In this document: one piece after another, positions 33,789-43,700 of the stretch
Layout: each line of letters opens with the position of its first letter
Numbering within the stretch: position 1 is the stretch's first letter
Assembly (NCBI RefSeq): GCF_022271435.1
Contig: NZ_JAFIQY010000002.1
Coordinates: 186,001-250,000, forward strand
Length of the DNA: 64,000 nt
Source: Streptomyces monomycini
Lineage (GTDB): Bacteria; Actinomycetota; Actinomycetes; Streptomycetales; Streptomycetaceae
Reading direction: 5' to 3'
Translations under genes and position numbers: made by a program
Notes under the pieces: model-generated
The model's input: the letters and a program-made list of their open reading frames with translations, nothing else
What the model was told of the DNA's origin: nothing
Database searches by the model: none

Positions 33789-34741
33789 CGGAGCGGGCCG
33801 GGGCGGCGGCCGCCGCTCCGGCCGCTGTGTCCGCGGCCACCTCGGCCACCAGCATCCGCACCATCGTCTGGATGCCGACCATCCCGCTGACCACGGTGGC
33901 GACGACGATGGCCACGACCAGCATCACCGTGCCCAGCCACACCATGGTGTCCACCGGCAGCGTGAACGCGCCGATCACCCGCGCCACGCACTCGCCCAGC
34001 AGGGCGGCGCCCCACACGGCGGAGTGCCGGCTCTGCACCCGCCGGAACCGCGCCGACCGGGCCGTCAGCCGGTCCCACGCGGCGCCCATGGCCGCGTCAC
34101 CCCGGGTCAGCCACGGCTTGAGCGTCGGCGCCAGCATCGGCCGTCCGATGAGCGCGGACACCAGCACCGCCAGGCCGAAGGTGCTGCTCACGGCGCTGTC
34201 CTTGGCCATCATCAGCCGCTCGTCGCCCGCCAACAGGCTCAGCAGCAGCCCGACGACGTTGGTCACCGTCATCACCGTCGCCATGGCGTTGAAGCGGCGC
34301 TCCCTGACCAGGCTCCACACGGAGCGCGCGGCGGGCAGGGCGCCGCTCCAGGCCAGTGCGGCGAGGGTGCTCATGCCGAAGACACCGGTGAGAACGTAGT
34401 ACGACGCGATCGGGATGCCGGCGTCCAGGAGCAGCGCCCGGGGGCCCTCCAGCTGCCCGCCGGACCCGCCCGCCTTGCCCTTGCCGGTCCCGGTCCGGGC
34501 CGCCGTGCCGTGCGGGGCCTGACTGTCGTTCATGGAGGTCCTCCGTGTCGCTGGCCGCGTCATCCTGACGATGTCTCCAGCTTCGCTTCGGTCCGCCCGC
34601 CCTGGCAGTCACGCGTGTCCCCACATCCCCATGACATTTGTCAGTGCGCCGGTGCCGCCCGTACGGCAAGGTGCTTGCGTTGGAGCGCCCTCCAGCTCTT
34701 AGCGTCTGATGCACGACCCGACCACCGAAGGGGAACTCTTC

Positions 34742-35800
34742 GTGCGTTACACACTGTTCGGCAGGACCGGTCTGCGGGTGAGCGAGCTGAGCCTCGGCAC
34801 CATGACCATCGGCTCGGACTGGGGCTGGGGCGCCCCCGAGGACACCAGCGCGCGGATCGTCGACGCGTACGACGACGCCGGCGGCAACTTCATCGACACC
34901 GCCAACAACTACACCGACGGCAGCTCCGAGAAGATCCTCGGCAAGCTCCTCGAAGGCCGCCGGGACCGCTTCGTGCTCGCCAGCAAGTACACCTGCGCGT
35001 TCCGTGCGGGCGACCCCAACGCGGCGGGCAGTCACCGCAAGAGCCTGGTGCGGTCGGTGGAGCAGAGCCTCGCCCGGCTGCGCACCGACCACCTCGACGT
35101 CCTCTGGGTGCACGCGCGGGACCACTTCACGCCCGTCGAGGAGACCATGCGGGCGCTGGACGACGTCGTACGGTCGGGCAAGGTGCTGTACGTCGGGGTG
35201 TCCGACTGGCCGGCCTGGGAGATCGCGCAGGCGAACACCCTGGCCGAGCTGCGCGGCTGGACCGCGTTCGCGGGCTCGCAGCTGCGTTACAGCCTGCTGG
35301 AGCGCACGCCGGAGCGCGAGCTGCTGCCCCAGGCGCGCGCCTTCGACCTGGCCGTACTGGCGTGGGCCCCGCTGGCGGCGGGCAAGCTCACCGGCAAGTA
35401 CCGGCGCGGTGAGCGCGGGCGGCTGGACGTGGTCGGCGACGACGGCCGCGCGGCGGACCACGAGGAGGCGACGATCTCGGCGGTGCTGGAGGTCGCCGAG
35501 CAGGGCGGCTGGAGCCCGGCGCAGGTGGCGCTGGCCTGGCTGCGGCAGCAGCCAGGGAACATCGTCCCGGTCATCGCCGCCACCAAGGAGAGCCAGCTCG
35601 CCGACAACCTCGCGAGCGTGGACGTCGAGCTGGACGCGGCGGCGCTGCGGCGGCTGGACGAGGTGAGCGCCGTACCGCTGGGCTTCCCGCACGACTTCCT
35701 GGCGGAGCCCGGGATCACCCAGAACGTCTACGGCGACCGCTGGACCGCCATCGAGGAGCGGCGGTCCGGCTACCGGCGGTCGGTGCACGGGGTGCTCTGA
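34742..35800 (+). CDS. Aldo/keto reductase, YghZ/Kv-beta-like group
   Basis: 352 residues. AKR barrel with Asp and Tyr in FIDTANNYTDGSSE, Lys in VLASKYTC and His in LWVHARDHFTP. The first turn FGRTGLRVSELSLGTMT and C-terminal PVIAATKESQLADN (NADP loop) are typical. A C-terminal extension (FLAEPGITQNVYGDRW) suits the group that also contains YghZ and potassium-channel beta subunits. GTG at 34742 was chosen because GAAGGGGA lies 8 bases upstream; an ATG 11 codons earlier is possible. Substrate unknown. Confidence 0.9.
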   Translation: MRYTLFGRTGLRVSELSLGTMTIGSDWGWGAPEDTSARIVDAYDDAGGNFIDTANNYTDGSSEKILGKLLEGRRDRFVLASKYTCAFRAGDPNAAGSHRKSLVRSVEQSLARLRTDHLDVLWVHARDHFTPVEETMRALDDVVRSGKVLYVGVSDWPAWEIAQANTLAELRGWTAFAGSQLRYSLLERTPERELLPQARAFDLAVLAWAPLAAGKLTGKYRRGERGRLDVVGDDGRAADHEEATISAVLEVAEQGGWSPAQVALAWLRQQPGNIVPVIAATKESQLADNLASVDVELDAAALRRLDEVSAVPLGFPHDFLAEPGITQNVYGDRWTAIEERRSGYRRSVHGVL

Positions 35801-35813
35801 CCCGGCGCACCGC

Positions 35814-35858
35814 GACGCCCACCGCGTGCTGCCTACCGCATGCCGCGCGGTGGGCGTC
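35814..35858. terminator. Bidirectional hairpin between AKR and mnmA
   Basis: GACGCCCACCGCG (35814-35826) pairs perfectly over 13 bases with CGCGGTGGGCGTC (35846-35858). It lies in the 65-base gap between two convergent genes, so it should terminate both. Confidence 0.8.
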
Positions 35859-35865
35859 CCGTCCG

Positions 35866-36987
35866 CTACGCGACCGCGCGCACCCGCTCCGTCGTCGCGA
35901 TCGTCGCCGAGCCGACCACCCGGGTGCCGTCGTACAGCACGATGGCCTGGCCGGGGGCGACGCCGCGGACCGGCTCGGTGAAGGCGACGCGCAGTTCGCC
36001 GTCGACCAGGTCGGCGGTGACCTCGGTCTCGCCGCCGTGGGCCCGCAGCTGCGCGGTGTACGTGCCGGGGCCGGTCGGCGCGGCGCCGCACCAGCGGGGG
36101 CGGACGGCGGTGAGCGCGGTCACGTCCAGGGCCTCGGCCGGACCGACGGTGACGGTGTTGTCCACCGGGGAGATGTCCAGGACGTAGCGCGGCTTGCCGT
36201 CCGGGGCGGGGGTGCCGATGCGCAGGCCCTTGCGCTGGCCGATGGTGAAGCCGTACGCGCCCTCGTGGGTGCCGAGCTTCGCGCCGGCCTCGTCGACGAT
36301 GTCTCCCTCGACCGTGCCGAGGCGCTTGGCGAGGAAGGCCTGGGTGTCGCCGTCGGCGATGAAGCAGATGTCGTGGCTGTCCGGCTTCTTGGCGACGAAC
36401 AGACCGCGCCGGGCGGCCTCCTCGCGGATCTCCGCCTTGGTGGTGAGGGTGTCGCCGAGCGGGAACATGGCGTGCGCGAGCTGCTGGTCGTCGAGCACGC
36501 CGAGGACGTACGACTGGTCCTTGGCCATGTCGGAGGCGCGGTGCAGCTCACGGCTGCCGTCCGGGTGCTCCACGACCGTGGCGTAGTGGCCGGTGCAGAC
36601 CGCGTCGAAGCCGAGGGCGAGCGCCTTGTCCAGCAGCGCGGCGAACTTGATCTTCTCGTTGCAGCGCAGGCAGGGGTTGGGGGTGCGGCCGGCCTCGTAC
36701 TCGGCGAAGAAGTCCTCGACGACGTCCTCACGGAAGCGCTCGGCGAGGTCCCACACGTAGAACGGGATGCCGATGACGTCGGCGGCGCGGCGCGCGTCGT
36801 GCGAGTCCTCGATCGTGCAGCAGCCCCGGGCCCCGGTGCGGAAGGATTTCGGGTTCTCGGAGAGCGCGAGGTGCACGCCGGTCACGTCGTGGCCCGCCTC
36901 GGCGGCACGGGCGGCGGCGACGGCGGAGTCGACACCGCCGGACATGGCGGCGAGCACGCGGAGGCGGCGGGGAGCGTCAGTCGTCAT
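35866..36987 (-). CDS. mnmA: tRNA 2-thiouridylase
   Basis: 373 residues. MnmA thiolates U34 of Lys, Glu and Gln tRNAs using ATP and persulfide sulfur. The PP-loop [11 protein letters not shown] lies near residue 15. The two catalytic cysteines are visible in [12 protein letters not shown] and [11 protein letters not shown], with ICTGHYA-like and [10 protein letters not shown] motifs between. The sulfur donor is probably the cysteine desulfurase encoded 1.5 kb away at 38517 on the same strand. ATG at 36987 (MTTDAPRRL). Confidence 0.96.
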   Translation of the reverse strand: MTTDAPRRLRVLAAMSGGVDSAVAAARAAEAGHDVTGVHLALSENPKSFRTGARGCCTIEDSHDARRAADVIGIPFYVWDLAERFREDVVEDFFAEYEAGRTPNPCLRCNEKIKFAALLDKALALGFDAVCTGHYATVVEHPDGSRELHRASDMAKDQSYVLGVLDDQQLAHAMFPLGDTLTTKAEIREEAARRGLFVAKKPDSHDICFIADGDTQAFLAKRLGTVEGDIVDEAGAKLGTHEGAYGFTIGQRKGLRIGTPAPDGKPRYVLDISPVDNTVTVGPAEALDVTALTAVRPRWCGAAPTGPGTYTAQLRAHGGETEVTADLVDGELRVAFTEPVRGVAPGQAIVLYDGTRVVGSATIATTERVRAVA

Positions 36988-37041
36988 AACCCCTCCAGGG
37001 TAGACGGAACCACCGACAGCCTCCCAAGCGTTGTGCAGCGC

Positions 37042-37731
37042 ATGGGAGACGCGGGGGAATCCGGGCGGACGGCGGGCCAGGGCTTCAGCAGACGGGCCCT
37101 GCTGCTCGGCGGCGCGGGCACGGTGCTGGCGGGCGGCGCCGCGTACGCGCTGCACGACGACCTGCTGCGCTGGTGGTGGCGGCTGCCGGGCCGCAAGAAA
37201 CCCCGGACGGACGGCGCGGTGGACCACGGCCCCGCGCGCTGGGTCCCGGCCGCCCCGGCGAACTGGCGGCAGGCCGACCGCCCGGACGACTACTCCATAG
37301 ACCGGGTCGTCGTCCACGTCGTCCAGGGCGGCTACACGGACGCGCTGCGGGTCTTCCAGAGCCCGCTGCACGGCGCGGCTGCGCACTACGTGGTGCGCAA
37401 GGACGGTCAGGTGGCGCAGACGGTCCGCGAGCTGGACGTGGCGTTCCACGCGGGCAACCGCGCGTACAACGAGCGCAGCATCGGCATCGAGCACGAGGGC
37501 TTCGTGGACCGCCCGGCGTCCTTCACCCCTGCCATGTACGCATCATCCGCGCGGCTGGCCGCCGGGATCTGCCGCCGCTACGGCTTCCCCGCCGACCGGC
37601 AGCACATCGTGGGCCATGTGGAGGTACCGGGCACCGATCACACCGATCCCGGGCCACACTGGAACTGGAGGCTGTACCTGGACCTGGTGCGTGCCGAGCT
37701 GCGCCGGCCGACTTCCCCGCCGGAGGCGTGA
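37042..37731 (+). CDS. Tat-exported N-acetylmuramoyl-L-alanine amidase
   Basis: 229 residues. [17 protein letters not shown] is a twin-arginine signal. An Amidase_2 (PGRP-like) zinc domain fills the rest (~75-215). Zinc ligands are the His in VVVHVVQGG and those in [28 protein letters not shown] and the preceding [11 protein letters not shown] are typical strands. It should cleave the amide between muramic acid and the stem peptide in the cell wall. ATG at 37042; GTG at 37033 is an alternative. Divergent from mnmA. Confidence 0.9.
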   Translation: MGDAGESGRTAGQGFSRRALLLGGAGTVLAGGAAYALHDDLLRWWWRLPGRKKPRTDGAVDHGPARWVPAAPANWRQADRPDDYSIDRVVVHVVQGGYTDALRVFQSPLHGAAAHYVVRKDGQVAQTVRELDVAFHAGNRAYNERSIGIEHEGFVDRPASFTPAMYASSARLAAGICRRYGFPADRQHIVGHVEVPGTDHTDPGPHWNWRLYLDLVRAELRRPTSPPEA

Positions 37732-37789
37732 CGCGGGGCCGCCGGGGCGTCCGGGCGCCGCGCGGCGCCCCTCGTGGAACGGACCACTC

Positions 37790-38431
37790 ATGGCGTACGA
37801 CAGAGCCCCGGCCACCGGGCCGGCGCACCGCAGCACCGGAACCGGCACCGGCCCCAGCGCTGGCGCCGGCAATGGCCGTGGAACCGGCCCCGGCACCGGC
37901 ACCGGCACCGGCACCACCAGCGCGCCCGGCCTCGCCGAGGACCGTGTCTTCGGGCGGGTCCTGCTGGACCTGGCCCCGAACGCCGCCACCGGTCTGCTCA
38001 CGGTGCGGGGCGACCGGGTGGCGACGGCCGAGCTGCGCCGCTCGGCAGGCGCGCCCGCGGCCGCGCACGTGCCGGTCGGCACCCGCGACGGCGGGTATCT
38101 GCGGCTGACCGTCGACGGCCGGCCCGCGCACCTCACCCCCGGCAAGGGGCGGCTGACCCGGCGCTCCCACCGGGTGGAGGTGATCTACGGCGGCGCCGTG
38201 TACCGGCTCCTGCCGGACTCGCCCAACGGGAGCCGGCTGATCAAGGAGGGCCGCCGGATCGCGGACTTCTCCTCGGACGGCACCGGGCACGTCTGGGCCG
38301 ACTGGCACCCGGACGTGACACCGCCGCTGCGGGAGGACGCCGCGATCGGCTACACCCTCGCCGTAGCCTTCGGCACCGGCGCCGAACCGACCTGGCGGCT
38401 GCTGCTCCAGGCCGCGCTCGACCTGGTCTGA
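37790..38431 (+). CDS. Conserved protein of unknown function with GT-repeat N-terminus
   Basis: 213 residues. The first ~45 are low-complexity (repeated Gly-Thr and Gly-Asn units encoded by a GGCACC repeat near 37890-37915) and probably disordered. The rest looks like a compact beta-rich domain (VFGRVLLDLAPNAATGLLTV, later RVEVIYGGAVYRLLPDSPNGSRL). No family recognised. It follows the amidase gene by 58 bases on the same strand and is probably co-transcribed. ATG at 37790. Confidence 0.65.
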   Translation: MAYDRAPATGPAHRSTGTGTGPSAGAGNGRGTGPGTGTGTGTTSAPGLAEDRVFGRVLLDLAPNAATGLLTVRGDRVATAELRRSAGAPAAAHVPVGTRDGGYLRLTVDGRPAHLTPGKGRLTRRSHRVEVIYGGAVYRLLPDSPNGSRLIKEGRRIADFSSDGTGHVWADWHPDVTPPLREDAAIGYTLAVAFGTGAEPTWRLLLQAALDLV

Positions 38432-38516
38432 CGCGCCTGGGCCCCACGGGCCCTGCCTGCCCGGCCCCGTCCCGCAGCCCGGCACCAGCCCCTCTGCCGA
38501 AACTCCAGCCCGGCCC

Positions 38517-39686
38517 TCAGCTCAGCCCCGCACTCCGCGCCCGTTCCACCACCGGACCGATCGCCTCCGCCACCGCCGCCACGTCCGCCTCGGTGGTGGT
38601 GTGGCCGAGGGAGAAGCGCAGCGTGCCGCGCGCGAGGTCGGCGTCCATGCCCGCGGCGAGCAGGACGTGGCTGGGCTGGGCGACGCCCGCGGTGCAGGCG
38701 GAGCCGGTGGAGCAGGCGATGCCCTGGGCGTCCAGGAGGAGGAGCAGGGAGTCGCCCTCGCAGCCGGGGAAGGAGAAGTGCGCGTTGGCGGGCAGGCGGC
38801 CCGCGGGGTCGGGGTCGCCGCCGAGGACGGCGTCCGGTGCGGCGGCCCGTACCGCCTTGACGAGGACGTCGCGCAGGGCGCCGATGTCGCGGGCGAACTC
38901 CTCGCGGTGCCCGACGGCGTACCGCGCGGCGGCGGCGAACGCGGCGATGCCGGGGGTGTCCAGCGTGCCGGAGCGCACCTGCCGCTCCTGACCGCCGCCG
39001 TGCAGGACGGGCACGGGCGCGTACTCGCGTCGCAGCAGCAGCGCGCCGACGCCGTACGGGCCGCCGATCTTGTGCGCGGAGACGGTCATCGCGGCCAGGC
39101 CGGAGGCCGCGAAGTCGACCTCCAGCTGCCCGAACGCCTGGACCGCGTCGGCGTGCAGCGGAATGCCGAACTCCGCCGCCACGTCGGCCAGTTCCCGGAC
39201 CGGCATGATCGTGCCGATCTCGTTGTTGGCCCACATGACGGTGGCCAGGGCGACATCGTCGGGGTTACGGGCGACGGCCGCGCGGAACGCGTCGGCGTGC
39301 ACCCGTCCGTACCCGTCGACGGGCAGCCATTCGACCCGCGCCCCCTCGTGCTCGGCGAGCCATTCCACGGCGTCCAGGACGGCGTGGTGCTCGACGGGGC
39401 TGGCGAGGACGCGGGTACGGGCCGGGTCGGCGTCCCGGCGGGCCCAGTACAGGCCCTTGACCGCGAGGTTGTCGGCTTCGGTGCCGCCCGCGGTGAGGAC
39501 CACCTCACTGGGGCGGGCGCCGAGCGCGGAGGCGAGGGATTCCCGCGCCTCCTCGACGGTGCGCCGGGCCCGCCGGCCGGCGGCGTGCAACGAGGACGCG
39601 TTGCCGGTGACGGTCAGCTGGGCGGTCATCGCCTGCACCGCCTCCGGGAGCATCGGGGTGGTGGCGGCGTGGTCGAGGTAAACCAT
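38517..39686 (-). CDS. Cysteine desulfurase (IscS/NifS family)
   Basis: 389 residues. PLP enzyme that takes sulfur from cysteine and passes it as a persulfide. The PLP Lys is in SAHKIGGP (near 206) and the catalytic Cys is in STGSACTAG (near 331). YLDHAATTP at the N-terminus and [12 protein letters not shown] fit class V. The long catalytic loop suits IscS-type enzymes serving several acceptors. Sharing the strand and neighbourhood with mnmA suggests it supplies tRNA thiolation. ATG at 39686. Confidence 0.95.
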   Translation of the reverse strand: MVYLDHAATTPMLPEAVQAMTAQLTVTGNASSLHAAGRRARRTVEEARESLASALGARPSEVVLTAGGTEADNLAVKGLYWARRDADPARTRVLASPVEHHAVLDAVEWLAEHEGARVEWLPVDGYGRVHADAFRAAVARNPDDVALATVMWANNEIGTIMPVRELADVAAEFGIPLHADAVQAFGQLEVDFAASGLAAMTVSAHKIGGPYGVGALLLRREYAPVPVLHGGGQERQVRSGTLDTPGIAAFAAAARYAVGHREEFARDIGALRDVLVKAVRAAAPDAVLGGDPDPAGRLPANAHFSFPGCEGDSLLLLLDAQGIACSTGSACTAGVAQPSHVLLAAGMDADLARGTLRFSLGHTTTEADVAAVAEAIGPVVERARSAGLS

Positions 39687-39852
39687 GGTGCGAACGATTC
39701 TACGAGCAGGCGCGGGGGCGCATGCCGGGCGCGTGGGGGCTCGGCCGCACTCCCCCGGTTTCCGGCCCGCCGTCACCCCGTCCCCCGTCACTCCGTCCCG
39801 CGAGCCTCCCGCCCCCTCGACACCCCTGTCAGGAGTGTCTACGCTTACGGTC

Positions 39853-40686
39853 ATGACTCAGTGGCGTCTGGACCGTACGTACCGCAGTACCTCCGGTGAA
39901 GTGCGCTGGACCGCGCTCGGCGAGGACGGGGCGCCGCCCCTGGTCCTGCTGCACGGCACACCGTTCTCCTCGTACGTCTGGCGGGGTGTCGCACGGGCGC
40001 TGTCCGCGCGGTTCCAGGTGTACGTCTGGGACCTGCCGGGCTACGGCGCATCCGAGAAAGCCGCAGGCCAGGACGTGTCCCTGCCCCGGCAGGCGGAGGT
40101 GTTCACCGAACTGCTCGCGCACTGGGGGCTCACCGGCCGGGAACCCACCGTCGTCGCCCACGACTTCGGCGGCTACGTGGCCCTGCGGGCCCACCTCGTG
40201 CACGGCGCGCGCTACCGGCGCCTCGCGCTCGTCGGCCCGACCACCCTGCCCGGCTGGGGATCCGCCACGTACCGTCTGCTCGGCGAGCACCCCGACGTCT
40301 TCACGCAGTTGCCTCCTGCCCTGCACCGGGCGCTGGTGACGGAGTACATCTCGTCCGCGAGCAGCCCCGGCATGCACCCGGCCGTCCTGGAACAGCTCGT
40401 CGAGCCGTGGTGCACGGAGGAGGGGCAGCCCGCCTTCTACCGGCAGATCGAGCAGAACGGGCTGGACGTCACCGCCGACCTCACGGGGGAGGAGTACCGC
40501 AGGGTCTCGGTGCCGACGCTGGTGGCCTGGGGTGCGCAGGACGCGTGGAACCCCGTCGCACTGGCACCCGGCCTCGCGGCGATGATTCCCGGCGCCCGCC
40601 TGCATCTCGTCGACGGAGCCGGGCACCTCGTGCAGGAGGACGCGCCCGCGGAACTCACGGCGCTGCTGGCGGCGTTCACGGCGTAG
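39853..40686 (+). CDS. Alpha/beta hydrolase with Asp nucleophile
   Basis: 277 residues, alpha/beta-hydrolase fold. [14 protein letters not shown] is the oxyanion-hole region. The nucleophile elbow reads [12 protein letters not shown], so the nucleophile is Asp rather than Ser. That is the hallmark of haloalkane dehalogenases, epoxide hydrolases and fluoroacetate dehalogenases. The acid is probably in WGAQDAWNP and the base in [10 protein letters not shown]. The natural substrate is unknown. ATG at 39853. Confidence 0.85.
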   Translation: MTQWRLDRTYRSTSGEVRWTALGEDGAPPLVLLHGTPFSSYVWRGVARALSARFQVYVWDLPGYGASEKAAGQDVSLPRQAEVFTELLAHWGLTGREPTVVAHDFGGYVALRAHLVHGARYRRLALVGPTTLPGWGSATYRLLGEHPDVFTQLPPALHRALVTEYISSASSPGMHPAVLEQLVEPWCTEEGQPAFYRQIEQNGLDVTADLTGEEYRRVSVPTLVAWGAQDAWNPVALAPGLAAMIPGARLHLVDGAGHLVQEDAPAELTALLAAFTA

Positions 40687-40720
40687 GAACGCCCCACCTG
40701 GCCCTGCGCCCCGCCCAGTC

Positions 40721-43700
40721 CTACGCCCCTCCCGGCTCCAGCGGCGGCCGCAACCGCGGCCCGCCGGAGCCGGGCACGTCCAGCGTCTCGTACAGGGTGA
40801 GTGCCTCGCTCCAGCGCTCCTGGGCCCGGCTCGCCTGGCCCTGGGCCTCCAGCGCGTGCGCCAGCAGGCTCAGCCCGTCGGCCGCCCGCCGGCCGCCGTC
40901 CGCCACCGCGAACAGGCGTACCGCCTCCTCCGCCGCCCGTACGGCACCGTCCGCCGAGTTGGTGGCCAGACAGGACTCGGCGGTCCGCAGCTGGGCCAGA
41001 CCCGTCCAGAGCCGCTGTCCGGCCTCCTGCAAGAGGGGCAGTGCCTCCTCCAGGGCGGCCAGCGCCTCCTCGTGGCGGCCCGCTTCGGCCTGGGCGACGG
41101 CGAGGAAGTACAGCCCCGTGCCGAGCCGCAGCCCCTGGCCCGCGGCCCGGTAGATGTCCACGCCCTGCCGGGCGAGCCCGACGCCCCGCTCCGCCTCCCG
41201 GTCGCGGACGCACAGCCGGGAGCGCTCCACCAGTACGGCGGCCTCGCCCAGCCGGTCGCCCTGCACCTGGCAGTGGCTCCTGGCCAGCATGAAGTGCTGC
41301 TCGGCGTCGGGCCGGTGGAGCGCGACCGCGGTGACACCGCGCACCAGTGGTGCCCGGCCGCTGGTCACCGGGTCCCCCGTGTCGAGGCCCAGCCGGTACG
41401 CGCGGCGGGCCTCGTCCTCCGCGTCGGCGAACCGGTCGGCCGCGAGGCAGGCGCGGGCGCGGGCCAGCCGGGCGCGCGCCTCCGCGCGCTTCTGGTCGCG
41501 ACCGGCGACGACGCGGGCGATCACGGCCACCGCGGCCTGTTCGTACCGGCCTGTGAAGAGCCCGGTGCCGAGCAGCGGTTCGAGGAGGAGAAGGGTGTCG
41601 GCGCACCGGGCGACGTACGCCCCGGACCGCAGGTCGGCCGTCTGCCGGACGACGGCCAGTGCTCCGCTCCCGTTCGCCGCCCACCAGTCCGACGCCGCAC
41701 CGCGGTCCGCGAGCGGGAGGGCCGGAACCGGTTCCGCGGGCGGGACGGTCCGGTCGAGCAGCAGAGCGCCGGGCGCGTCGAGACCGTACGCCCGGTGGGC
41801 GGTGGCGAGGTACCAGTCGAGCAGCCGGGACAGCGCGGCGTCGCGGTGCTCCGGCGCGGTGTGGCGGGTCAGTTCCTCGTACGCGAACGAGGCGAGCGCC
41901 TCGCGGTGCCGGTAGCGGCCGGGGGCCGGGGTCTTCAGCAGGCCGGTGCGCGCCAGGGTCTCCAGGTGCGCCTGGGCGGCGGCGGGTTCGGTGCCCGTCA
42001 GGGCGGCCACGGCGGCGGTCGGCAGATCGGGGCCGTGCGGCAGCGCCAGCAGCCGGAAGGTGGCGAGCGCCGGCGGGTCGAGGTCGTGGGTGAGGCGCAG
42101 CGCAGTGTTGTTGATCATGATGTCGGCCGCCGTACGGTCCGCCGGGCCGTCCAGCATCAGTTCCGCCGCCACCGCCTCGACCGCGGCCTCCGAACAGCCG
42201 CAGGCTTCGAGCGCCGCGCGCGCCACCGCGCGGCGGGCCGCGACCCGCTCCTCGCCCACCCGCAGTGCGAGGACCTCCAGCGCGTCGGTGGTGCTCAGGG
42301 ACTCCAGATGCACGGAGAGGACGCCGGTCAGGCCGGCCGGCGGCCGGTCGCGGCCGACGAGCAGTGCGGCGCCCGTGACGTCCGGGAGCAGGGGCAGCAA
42401 GGGCCCGATCGCGCGTACCTCGTCCAGGACGACGACCAGGCGCAGCGCGTCGATCGCCGACCGGTAGAACGCCATCCGCTCCTCGGCGTCGGCGGGGATC
42501 TCCTCGTGCCGGTAGCCGAGTTGGCGCAGCAGTACGGCGGCGAGGTGCGGTACCGCGGCTTCCGGATCGCCGTCCGCGGGCATGATCGCGTACAGCCGTC
42601 CGTCCGGGAAGCGGTCCTGCACGGCGTCGGCCACCCGCGCCGCCAGGCTCGTCTTGCCGACGCCTGCGCCCCCGGAGATGACGCCGACGTTGCGTACGGT
42701 GGGCCGCTGCCGCGTCAGGTGATCCGCCAGCCGTCCCAGTTCCACCGTCCGGCCACCGCCCGTGCGGTCCTGGCGGGGCCCGTACCGGCCGGCCCGCAGC
42801 AGGCTGCGCAGCCCCGGGGAGACCTGCTCGTCGTGGGCCAGCGCGCGCGCGAGGAGTTCACGGGTGCGCTCCCGGGCCGGGTCCAGGTACAGCAGCCAGG
42901 TCAGCGCTTCTTCCGCCGCGGCGTGCCGGCCCAGGCGCAGTTCGAGTTCGGTGCGGTCCTCGACCAGGGTGCGCCGCCGGTCGGCCAGCCGCCGGGACTC
43001 CGCGCGCAGATACGGCCCCGGCAGGCCCGCCAGGGGCTGGCCGCCCCGCCACAGGGCGATGGCCGCGTCCAGCAGGTCCCTGGCGCTGTCCCAGTCCTGG
43101 GCCGCGCGGGCGTCGCGGGCCACGGCGACCAGGTCGTCGGCCCGGCGCAGGTCCACGTCGAGGTCGGTCCTGGCGGTCCGGCGCAGCGCGTAGCCGCCGT
43201 CTTCTCCGACGAGGACTTCCGCGTCCGGCCCAAGGGCCTTGCGCAGCCGGGTGGCGTAGGTGCGCAAGGTGGCGTGCGCGGCGTTCGGCGGGTCGTCCGC
43301 CCACAGGGCATCGATCAGGTCGTCCTCGGAGATGACGCGGCCTGCGCGCAGCACGAGTACGGCGAGCAGCGCGCGCTGCTGCGGTGAGCCGGTGGCCAGG
43401 TCCACGCCGCCGCGCAGCATCCGCACCGGGCCGAGCACGGTGATGCGCAGCGGTTCGCGCGGGGGCCGCAGGGCGGGATCGCCCCGTCCCGTCCGGACCT
43501 GGTCCCGTGCGAGCGCCAGCAGTTCGCCCAGGCGGGGACGGGACGGGCTGCGGGCGAACAGTTCGGACAGCTCGCTCACGGCCTCGTCGTACCGGCCGAG
43601 CCACAGGTCGCACTCGATGCGGTCCTCGGCCAGGGTGTGCCGCCACTCGGTCAGCCGCAGCCGCTCGGTCTGCGCGTACGGGCCGGGGAGTCCGGCCAGC

